Assembly (NCBI GenBank): GCA_012728445.1
Contig: JAAYFA010000113.1
Location: 1-5,861 of the forward strand
Reading direction: 5' to 3'
DNA length: 5,861 nucleotides
Source: Clostridiales bacterium
Lineage (GTDB): Bacteria; Bacillota; Clostridia; Oscillospirales; Acutalibacteraceae
A program made the translations under genes and the position numbers. This document shows, piece after piece, positions 1-4,950 of this stretch. Under the pieces are notes generated by a model. It saw only the letters and a list, made by a program, of their open reading frames with translations, had not been told where the DNA came from and did no database searches. Within the stretch, counting starts at the first letter, position 1. Every line of letters starts with the position of its first letter.

Positions 1-977
1 AAGACATACTCAGAGAGGTTTTTTTTTGCGTAGTTTAATGTGCCTGCCGTCATATTGCCGCAGGCTTCTTTTATGGAAGCGGCTGTCTGATCAATCATCG
101 TTTGTAAAAAGCCGGTTTCCACACCACTTTTGATGGCACCGAGCCCCGTTATTGAGCTAAAGATGTTGTTGAGAACGATGCCGGCGGGGTCGGTCCAAAT
201 GCCCTGCGAATCAAGGCCGCTGTGCGTGTGGCTTGCGGAAACGTTGATGCTTACAATATTGTTGGCCGCCGCAAAATCAGCTACGGCGGCGCGGATTTTA
301 CGTACATCGGCGTTTGCAATACCAATGCAGTCAATCACGGAAAAAACCGTTTTCCCCCTACCGCTGCCGTCATCCAAAATAACGGTGCGCACCTTGAGTT
401 CGTCAAAAGTTTCCGTCGTGAACGCGTAAGGAAGCAGGCTGCCTCTTACATAAGGTCTTGCGCCAAAGTCGGCAGGCATGATAGATTTTTGCGCATAACC
501 GAGATGCCACTGCGCACCCGCGGCAGGCTCATCCAAAAAGTGTTCGTTGCCCGCATAAAAATTGTCCTGATCGTTAAGGTCAAAATCGTCAAAATCAGGG
601 ATGGCCGGCGACCTCGGCACAGACATTCTAAGCGCACCGAGGACGATGTTATTTACCAGAAAATCACTGATAAAATTAACAACTTTTGCGATGATATCAC
701 CAAGAGTTGTTTTGCCCACGGGTTTTGCAGTAATTGATTTTTCTACCGGTGCCTCCGGGTCCGCATCATCGTTTGTTACCGCAACACTTTTGCCGGCAAC
801 CGCAAGGGTGTTGCCGGCGGTCGCATTGCTTTGTGCAATATAATCTTCAATAGAGGCATAATTTTGGGCGGCCGGCACAGCCGTGTCTTTAACCGCTGCA
901 ACTCCGGTGATGCCCGCAGACAGCACCATACAAAAGCAAAGCAACAGCGCGAGGGTAGATTTAAAAGTTTTGTTCAT
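1..977 (-). CDS. Secreted neutral/alkaline ceramidase-like hydrolase, N-terminal part (runs off the left edge)
   Basis: Reading the minus strand from the ATG at 977 gives 325 codons without a stop to the window edge, so the C-terminus is missing. Residues 1-28 form a signal peptide: K3 and K6, a hydrophobic core LALLLCFCMVL, and a likely signal peptidase I site after GVAA. Residues 29-155 are a linker with a hydrophobic/amphipathic stretch (about 92-116) and an acidic patch PDFDDFDLNDQDN (127-139). The family-like domain starts near WHLGYAQKSIMPAD (157-170) and continues through RTVILDDG (197-204), VFSVIDC and SASHTHSG, with His250 and His252. By family knowledge, the HTHSG motif supplies zinc ligands in the neutral ceramidase fold (PF04734-like), which hydrolyses amide-linked lipids outside the cell. 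The substrate here is unknown and ceramide is not implied. ATG 977 is preferred because AAGGA lies 8 nt upstream and the predicted transcript starts near 1007; an in-frame ATG at 995 would add six residues. An A9 run in the coding strand (codons at 19-27) is a possible slippage site. Confidence 0.8.
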   Translation of the reverse strand, partial: MNKTFKSTLALLLCFCMVLSAGITGVAAVKDTAVPAAQNYASIEDYIAQSNATAGNTLAVAGKSVAVTNDDADPEAPVEKSITAKPVGKTTLGDIIAKVVNFISDFLVNNIVLGALRMSVPRSPAIPDFDDFDLNDQDNFYAGNEHFLDEPAAGAQWHLGYAQKSIMPADFGARPYVRGSLLPYAFTTETFDELKVRTVILDDGSGRGKTVFSVIDCIGIANADVRKIRAAVADFAAANNIVSINVSASHTHSGLDSQGIWTDPAGIVLNNIFSSITGLGAIKSGVETGFLQTMIDQTAASIKEACGNMTAGTLNYAKKNLSEYV

Positions 978-985
978 CAAAATTT

Positions 986-991
986 TCCTTT
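986..991 (-). promoter_or_regulatory. Ribosome binding site that fixes the start of the ceramidase-like gene
   Basis: AAAGGA on the minus strand sits 8 nt before the ATG at 977. The alternative in-frame ATG at 995 has only a GAGG that would lie at or next to the predicted transcription start, so it would have almost no leader. This favours 977. Confidence 0.6.
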
Positions 992-1013
992 CCATATAAA
1001 AATCAACCTCTTC

Positions 1014-1042
1014 AGTATATCAAATACTTTTACAATATTCAA
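1014..1042 (-). promoter_or_regulatory. Predicted sigma-A promoter of the ceramidase-like gene
   Basis: On the minus strand, -35 TTGAAT (1042-1037) and -10 TATACT (1019-1014) are separated by exactly 17 bp. The start of transcription would be near 1007, giving a leader of about 30 nt to the ATG at 977. No clear operator is seen around it. Confidence 0.65.
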
Positions 1043-1249
1043 CCGAAAATGCGAAGCAAATGACGATTTAAGTGGGGATTTTGCGAGCGTGGGTGCACAG
1101 AAAGATAACAACTAAATTTATTTTGTCTAAATAATAAAGGAATAAAGCGCCAATCGGTCAGATATTGTGTTTAAAATTTGACCCTACCACTACATGTGGA
1201 CAGGCAAAATAAAAGCAACCGCTTTATTGTTGCAGTCCCATTTTTCGTA

Positions 1250-1278
1250 TTGACAAACGCCCTACAGACAGTTAGAAT
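1250..1278 (+). promoter_or_regulatory. Near-consensus sigma-A promoter of the SOS polymerase operon
   Basis: A perfect -35 TTGACA (1250-1255) and a -10 TAGAAT (1273-1278) are separated by exactly 17 bp. Transcription would begin around 1285, directly in front of the LexA box. A promoter this strong fits a gene held off by a repressor. It faces away from the promoter at 1014-1042, so this intergenic region serves two divergent units. Confidence 0.85.
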
Positions 1279-1287
1279 AGAAGCGCA

Positions 1288-1305
1288 ATCGAACGTTTGT
1301 TCGAT
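1288..1305. promoter_or_regulatory. LexA/DinR operator (SOS box)
   Basis: ATCGAAC-GTTT-GTTCGAT is a perfect inverted repeat with 7-bp arms. Its core CGAAC-N4-GTTCG matches the Firmicute LexA (DinR) consensus exactly. It lies 10-27 bp downstream of the -10 element, over the expected transcription start, so bound LexA would block initiation. It ends 24 bp before the polymerase start codon. DNA damage and RecA-stimulated LexA cleavage would be expected to derepress the operon (family knowledge). Confidence 0.88.
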
Positions 1306-1329
1306 GAATTTCAGCGGGATGGAGTCAAT

Positions 1330-2577
1330 ATGGAACGTTCGATTTTGCACGTGGACTGCAACAAATTTTATGCCTGCGTGGAGTGCCTGCACAGGCCGGA
1401 GATTCGCCATCTGCCGGTTGTTGTGGGCGGAGACGAGGATTTGCGCCACGGCATTGTACTGACCAAAAACGAGATTGCCGCAAAATATGCCATAAAAACG
1501 GGCGAGGCCATTTGGCAAGCAAAGCAAAAATGCCCGGGACTTGTGGTTGTCAAACCGAACTTTCCTTTGTACCTGCGCTTTTCCAAGCTCGCACGGGATA
1601 TATATAATGATTATACCGACCAAGTTGAGCCTTTCGGGCTGGACGAGTGTTGGCTGGATGTGACGGGCAGCGGTATTTTTGGCAGTGGTATGGGTATTGC
1701 GCAAGAGATACGCCAACGCGTCAAGTTTGAGCTTGGCATCACGGTGAGCATCGGTGTGAGCTACAACAAAATATTCGCCAAACTCGGCAGCGACTATAAA
1801 AAGCCGGATGCCATTACGCAGTTCACCAAACAAAACTTCAAATCACTCGTCTGGCCGCTGCCGGCATCCGATTTGCTTTATGTGGGGCGCTCCACCGCCA
1901 ACAAATTCAGGAACTGCGGCATCAACACCATCGGCGACATCGCCAGGTGTACGCCCGAGTATTTGCGCCTGCTGCTGGGTAAGCTTGGCGATATGTTCTA
2001 TGTTTTCGCCAACGGGCTCGACAGCGAACCGGTTTTGCGCGCGGGCAACACGGCTGTCATCAAATCCATCGGCAACAGTTCCACCGCCTCGCGCGATTTG
2101 GCAAACGAAAACGATGTCAAGATTATGATGTATGTGCTGGCCGAAAGCGTCGGGCGCAGAATGCGCGAGCAAGGCTTCCGTTGCAAAACGGTGTGTATCA
2201 CCGTGCGGGACAATACGCTGCTCTGGTTTACACGCCAAGGCAAGCTGCCCGCTTACAGCGCGAACACAAAAGAGATAACGGAAAAAGCGATGGAGCTTTT
2301 TCGAAAAAACTATGACTGGTTAAGGCCGATACGGAGTCTTGGCGTCACCTGTACGGATTTTGAGCATGATCAAATTCCGGTTCAGCTCGATTTGTTCGGT
2401 AACGCCGAAAAGCGGGAAAAAGCCGAGCGGCTGGACACCACCGTTGACCGTCTTAAATCGCGATTCGGTAACTATAGTGTGCAAAGGGGGCTGATGCTCA
2501 CGGACAGGGGGCTTTCCGGCTTCAACCCTTACAACGACAACACGATTCATCCGGTAGGATATTTTAAGCCGCAGTAA
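1330..2577 (+). CDS. dinB: Y-family DNA polymerase (DinB/Pol IV-like), SOS-regulated
   Basis: This 415-aa translesion DNA polymerase is of normal Pol IV/PolY length. The palm opens with HVDCNKFYACVE (7-18): Asp9 is a catalytic metal ligand and Tyr14 sits at the steric-gate position that excludes ribonucleotides. Asp105-Glu106 in FGLDECWLDVT complete the metal site. SIGVSYNKIFAKLGSDYKKP (140-159) is a family signature, residues about 182-220 form the helix-hairpin-helix thumb, and the little-finger domain spans about 240-345. QLDLF (352-356) is a canonical beta-clamp-binding motif. The start at 1330 has GGAG at 1321-1324. An in-frame ATG at 1303 overlaps the LexA box and would add nine residues without a good ribosome site, and the TTG at 1297 lies inside the box. 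A small gene follows 40 nt downstream. The assignment as dinB rather than another PolY subgroup (YqjH, YqjW or UvrX-like) is by resemblance only. Confidence 0.93.
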   Translation: MERSILHVDCNKFYACVECLHRPEIRHLPVVVGGDEDLRHGIVLTKNEIAAKYAIKTGEAIWQAKQKCPGLVVVKPNFPLYLRFSKLARDIYNDYTDQVEPFGLDECWLDVTGSGIFGSGMGIAQEIRQRVKFELGITVSIGVSYNKIFAKLGSDYKKPDAITQFTKQNFKSLVWPLPASDLLYVGRSTANKFRNCGINTIGDIARCTPEYLRLLLGKLGDMFYVFANGLDSEPVLRAGNTAVIKSIGNSSTASRDLANENDVKIMMYVLAESVGRRMREQGFRCKTVCITVRDNTLLWFTRQGKLPAYSANTKEITEKAMELFRKNYDWLRPIRSLGVTCTDFEHDQIPVQLDLFGNAEKREKAERLDTTVDRLKSRFGNYSVQRGLMLTDRGLSGFNPYNDNTIHPVGYFKPQ

Positions 2578-2579
2578 AA

Positions 2580-2603
2580 GCGCTTGCAGAGCGCGTCTTT
2601 TTT
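2580..2603 (+). terminator. Weak terminator-like hairpin between polymerase and small gene (possible attenuator)
   Basis: GCGCT (2580-2584) and AGCGC (2590-2594) can pair around a TGCAG loop. GTC and a run of six T (2598-2603) follow. The stem is only 5 bp and a 3-nt gap separates it from the T run, so full termination is unlikely. The T run ends directly before the GGGAGGG ribosome site of the next gene. It may only lower downstream expression or mean nothing. Confidence 0.3.
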
Positions 2604-2617
2604 GGGAGGGATATAAA

Positions 2618-2854
2618 ATGTGCCGCAAGGTGTATGTGGATGTGCTGATTAAACAAGATAAGCAAGGGCGCATAACGCCGCTTGCAATCACTTGGGAAAA
2701 CGGTGAGGTGTACGAAATTGACAAAGTGACGGCTGCTTGCAAGGCCGCTTCGCTCAAAGCGGGGGGTGCCGGTATCCGCTTTACTTGCCGTATTCGAAAC
2801 AAGGAGACTTTCCTGTTTTTGGAAAACGACAAGTGGTTTGTGGAAGGGAAATAG
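2618..2854 (+). CDS. 78-aa small protein, downstream partner of the SOS polymerase
   Basis: A strong ribosome site (GGGAGGG, 2604-2610) lies 7 nt before ATG 2618, and the gene follows the polymerase by 40 nt in the same direction with no convincing terminator between, so both probably share the LexA-controlled transcript. The protein has no signal peptide or membrane segment. It looks mainly beta-stranded: VYVDVLI, ITPLAITWENGEVYEIDKV, GIRFTCRIRNKETFLFLE, then DKWFVEG. A central segment TAACKAASLKAGGAG is rich in Ala and Gly. Cys2 and Cys41 are the start and middle cysteines, and Cys57 lies in FTCRIR; no clear metal motif is formed. From memory, similar short proteins occur after Y-family polymerases in Clostridia, but I know of no assigned function. 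It is not recognisably YolD, the unrelated small protein next to Bacillus PolY2/UvrX. A role in translesion synthesis is inferred from context only. Confidence 0.8.
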   Translation: MCRKVYVDVLIKQDKQGRITPLAITWENGEVYEIDKVTAACKAASLKAGGAGIRFTCRIRNKETFLFLENDKWFVEGK

Positions 2855-2923
2855 ATTTCGATGTCGTTGTGTTTATCGAACGACACTATCCGCACTTTAT
2901 GAAATTTTGCAGAGCACGAATTC

Positions 2924-2949
2924 TGACTTGCTCGCCACCGAGCAAGTCA
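2924..2949. repeat. Perfect 11-bp inverted repeat at the edge of the regulator relic
   Basis: TGACTTGCTCG (2924-2934) and CGAGCAAGTCA (2939-2949) pair perfectly around a 4-nt CCAC loop. The right arm is the first of the TEQ-coding repeats; the left arm is an inverted copy of it. No T run follows, so it is not an intrinsic terminator. It lies where recognisable homology to the regulator family begins. Confidence 0.7.
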
Positions 2950-2984
2950 ACGAGCAAGTCACCGAGCAAGATAACGAGCAAGTC
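2937..2984 (+). repeat. Four 12-bp tandem repeats coding for TEQ/NEQ units
   Basis: Units of the form AMCGAGCAAGTC run at 2937-2948, 2949-2960, 2961-2972 (ending GAT) and 2973-2984. They encode TEQV-NEQV-TEQD-NEQV. Such TEQV arrays are typical of the region before the C-terminal winged helix of COG2865-type regulators (family knowledge). Confidence 0.8.
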
Positions 2985-3175
2985 GGGCGGGAAGAGCGCA
3001 TTTTGGCTTTTGCGCTCAAGCGAAAACACGAGCGGAGATTCAGGCTTTTGTTGGCATTTCTCACCGCGAACATTTTAGGGCGAAAATTCTAAAGCCATTA
3101 CTTGAATCCGGTAAACTAAAAATGATAATCCCCGATAAACCGAACAGTCGGAATCAAAAATACGTAAAAAACTGA
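2937..3175 (+). pseudogene. Relic of a COG2865-type (AlbA_2/winged-helix) regulator, C-terminal end only, frameshifted
   Basis: Starting at 2937 one frame encodes TEQVNEQVTEQDNEQV followed by GREERILAF, ending at about 3011. The next frame then reads KTRAEIQAFVGISHREHFRA, KILKPLLESGKLKM and IIPDKPNSRNQKYVKN to a TGA at 3173-3175. Joined, these match the usual C-terminus of proteins with an N-terminal AlbA_2 (formerly AAA_4) domain, a TEQ-rich linker and a winged helix ending in a PDKPNSRxQKY motif (recognised from memory). Adding one T to the T4 run at 3008-3011 restores a continuous frame (LAF-CAQA-KTRAEIQ), so a single-base loss is the simplest lesion. The full protein would be about 400-500 aa. 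The N-terminal domain is absent, no start codon with a ribosome site is seen, and the left boundary is uncertain; similarity becomes unclear before 2937. It cannot make the normal regulator. Confidence 0.75.
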
Positions 3176-3222
3176 AGATTACGTTTTCCTGTGAAAAAAC
3201 CATGCGAAAAATGAAACGAATA

Positions 3223-3250
3223 GGGTTGCGCAATTTTGTTTGCGCAACCC
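3223..3250. promoter_or_regulatory. Perfect 11-bp inverted repeat, likely operator at the transporter promoter
   Basis: GGGTTGCGCAA (3223-3233) and TTGCGCAACCC (3240-3250) flank a 6-nt TTTTGT loop. No T run follows on the plus strand and only a broken one on the minus strand, so an intrinsic terminator is unlikely. The right arm contains the predicted -35 element of the transporter promoter, a position suited to repression. No regulator gene is present in the window to pair with it. Confidence 0.55.
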
Positions 3251-3268
3251 CGCCTTATGTGCTATTAT
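3240..3268 (+). promoter_or_regulatory. Predicted promoter of the sugar transporter gene (extended -10)
   Basis: An extended -10, TG-C-TATTAT (TG at 3260-3261, hexamer 3263-3268), is the main evidence. The best-spaced -35 is TTGCGC (3240-3245) at 17 bp, only three of six matches, which suits the extended -10 type. Transcription would start near 3275 and give a leader of about 60 nt. The -35 lies in the right arm of the inverted repeat at 3223-3250. Confidence 0.5.
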
Positions 3269-3336
3269 AGCCTCAGTAATTTGGAGCCTGAAAACTTAAA
3301 GCTGACGGCCATTTTAAAAAAACGGGGAGGGTGCCC

Positions 3337-4869
3337 ATGTCATCGGATGATAAGCGCGACACCTTGGACAAAATACCGGCGCTCCCGGAAGAAGAAGCGC
3401 AGGCAAGCTATGTTCACCAGGACCGCCGCTATGTAGGGAATAAAGAGACGGTCGCTTACCTGCTCAACGATTTTTCCAACAGCTTTAACATCCACGGCTT
3501 TGACAACCGCTTTATCTGGGATGTTGTTAAAATCGATTTCAAAATACAAGCCTTTGTCGGTATTTTTACCGGGCTGTGGGATGTCATCAACGACCCGATT
3601 ATTGGCTTTATGGTGGATAAAACCCGCACCCGCTGGGGCAAGTTTCGCCCGTATTTGGTGGGTTTTCAAATACCGATGACGCTCATCGGTTCGCTGTTTT
3701 GGCTGATGCCGTTCTTCTTCCCAAATACGGGACCGAGTTATATGCCGAAGCTTATTTTTTACTTTGCCTTTGGCGCCATAACGGAAACGGCGGGGACCTT
3801 TACCGGCATAGCGAAGTCCGGTTATATGACGACCATTACCCCGCACCCCAACGACCGCGCGCGGCTGATCGTCATGGCGGAATTGCTCACGGGCTATATG
3901 GGTGAGGATTTACCCAACATGATCATGGGCGTTTTTATTGACCTTGTAAATAATAATATCGTGCAGTGGAAGCTGCGCAATCTGTTCCTCGTTATGGGGA
4001 TGGGGACGGGCATTATCTCGTCTGTTTTTACCCTGTATTTTTTCCTGGTCTCCAGGGAGCGCGTGATGCAAAATGTGGAACGCCCGAGTATTATACAAGG
4101 ACTAAAGGCAGTTTTTAATAATTACCCCATCCTGCTCATTACGCTGTCTAATTTTTTGGGCGGCTTTAGCATAGGCGGCGGTATTCAGGATTATTTTATT
4201 GATGTGTTGGGTTCTGCCTCGCTTTTAACCTTGATCAATATTCCGTCAAGTTTAAACGGCAGTATCAGCTATGCGTTTGTGAAACCATTGAGAGCGCGCT
4301 TTTCGACAAAGGCGCTTTGGGTGACGGAGGATTTGTACACACGCTTTTGGTGGATTGCGGTTTTCCTCATAGGCATTTATAAAAATAATTACAAAAAGCG
4401 GCTTTTGATGTGTATTGTCATTGGCACGCAGGCTTGGTTTGATAAGTGGATGTTTGGGGTGCGAAAGGTTGTGAATGCCGAACTCTATAATGAGTCGATG
4501 GACTATTGCGAATGGAAGAACGGCTACCGCATGGAGGCCACCACCAATGTGGCGCGTGGCTTGATTTTGAAAATTCAGGGCATTGTTATGGGGTCTGTCA
4601 GGAACCTCATATTGGCAAAAATCGGCTACACGCAAGGGTTAAAAATCGGCACGCAGGCGGACAGCACCAAATGGTGGCTGTTTGCCATGAGTACAGGGAT
4701 CCCGGTTATAACGGGTGCACTCGCCGTTGTACCGAAGTTTCTTTACCCGTTGACCGGTGAAAAACGTGAGCGGATGTACGAGGAGCTTTCCGTGCGTAGG
4801 AAAGCATACGCACGAACGATTAACGAAGCAAATAACCAGCCATTGGAAGTGAAGACCGAACGGGAGTAA
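3337..4869 (+). CDS. GPH-family (MelB-like) sugar:cation symporter, MFS superfamily
   Basis: This 510-aa inner-membrane transporter is somewhat longer than MelB (about 470 aa), partly through a polar N-terminal extension of about 35 residues. The diagnostic GPH motif is GLWDVINDPIIGFMVDKTRT (79-98) followed by RWGKFRP; Asp82 and Asp86 match the cation/sugar-site aspartates Asp55 and Asp59 of MelB. Other family marks are YLLNDFSNSF in the first membrane segment, PNDRAR (171-176) and DYCEWKNGYR (389-398). Clear membrane helices include about 110-128, 138-158, 218-237, 264-282, 337-348, 357-370 and 447-468. The tail after 472 is charged and cytoplasmic. GPH proteins take up glycosides, pentosides or hexuronides with H+ or Na+; the substrate cannot be read here. 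ATG 3337 is chosen because GGAGG (3326-3330) lies 6 nt upstream; GTG 3331 overlaps that site. It has its own promoter and ends at the shared terminator, so it is probably monocistronic. The converging GH95-like gene suggests a glycan-derived substrate. Confidence 0.9.
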   Translation: MSSDDKRDTLDKIPALPEEEAQASYVHQDRRYVGNKETVAYLLNDFSNSFNIHGFDNRFIWDVVKIDFKIQAFVGIFTGLWDVINDPIIGFMVDKTRTRWGKFRPYLVGFQIPMTLIGSLFWLMPFFFPNTGPSYMPKLIFYFAFGAITETAGTFTGIAKSGYMTTITPHPNDRARLIVMAELLTGYMGEDLPNMIMGVFIDLVNNNIVQWKLRNLFLVMGMGTGIISSVFTLYFFLVSRERVMQNVERPSIIQGLKAVFNNYPILLITLSNFLGGFSIGGGIQDYFIDVLGSASLLTLINIPSSLNGSISYAFVKPLRARFSTKALWVTEDLYTRFWWIAVFLIGIYKNNYKKRLLMCIVIGTQAWFDKWMFGVRKVVNAELYNESMDYCEWKNGYRMEATTNVARGLILKIQGIVMGSVRNLILAKIGYTQGLKIGTQADSTKWWLFAMSTGIPVITGALAVVPKFLYPLTGEKRERMYEELSVRRKAYARTINEANNQPLEVKTERE

Positions 4870-4887
4870 CATCCCGATGTTTGACGA

Positions 4888-4942
4888 TAAAAAAGTGTAA
4901 GCCGCGGATACAAAAAAGGTATCCGCGGCTTACACTTTTTTA
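4888..4942. terminator. Bidirectional intrinsic terminator shared by the transporter and GH95-like genes
   Basis: A perfect 24-bp stem (4888-4911 with 4919-4942) encloses a 7-nt AAAAAAG loop. The GC-rich core GTGTAAGCCGCGGATAC is flanked by A6 on the left (4889-4894) and T6 on the right (4936-4941), so it gives a hairpin plus U run in either direction. It begins 19 nt after the transporter stop and lies 9 nt beyond the glycoside hydrolase stop on the other strand. Confidence 0.95.
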
Positions 4943-4950
4943 GGTTGGGT

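Noticed and set aside
1158..1186. GGTCA/TGACC inverted repeat in the divergent intergenic region
   Set aside because: The arms are only 5 bp and separated by 18 bp. This is expected by chance and is not placed on either predicted promoter.
1214..1245. GCAAC/GTTGC hairpin followed by a T run, as a terminator
   Set aside because: The stem is 5 bp with a 9-nt loop and several bases before the T run, and no gene ends upstream on that strand.
1297..1329. Upstream starts for the polymerase (TTG 1297, ATG 1303)
   Set aside because: They would place coding sequence over the LexA box and the residues added match nothing in the family. The ATG at 1330 has its own GGAG and gives the usual N-terminus with the catalytic Asp at position 9.
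1332..1342. GAACGTTC just inside the polymerase gene as a second LexA box
   Set aside because: The half-sites have no 4-bp spacer, so it does not fit the CGAAC-N4-GTTCG operator.
1171..1833. A long minus-strand open frame (220 codons) opposite the start of the polymerase gene
   Set aside because: It lies antisense to the well-supported polymerase, has no recognisable motif and no clear ribosome site, and shows no family features. It is a shadow of the coding strand.
2862..2885. TGTCGTT/AACGACA stem-loop after the 78-aa gene, as the operon terminator
   Set aside because: The stem is 7 bp with a 10-nt loop and no T run follows on the plus strand. The true 3' end of the operon is not evident.
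2937..2984. Four 12-bp repeats as a CRISPR or replication iteron array
   Set aside because: There are no spacers, the period is a multiple of three, and the units encode the TEQ repeats typical of the regulator family.
2766..3092. A 108-codon plus-strand open frame across the small gene and the relic
   Set aside because: Its first part overlaps the supported 78-aa gene out of frame and its end runs past the frameshift. Only the TEQ-repeat segment is meaningful, as part of the pseudogene.
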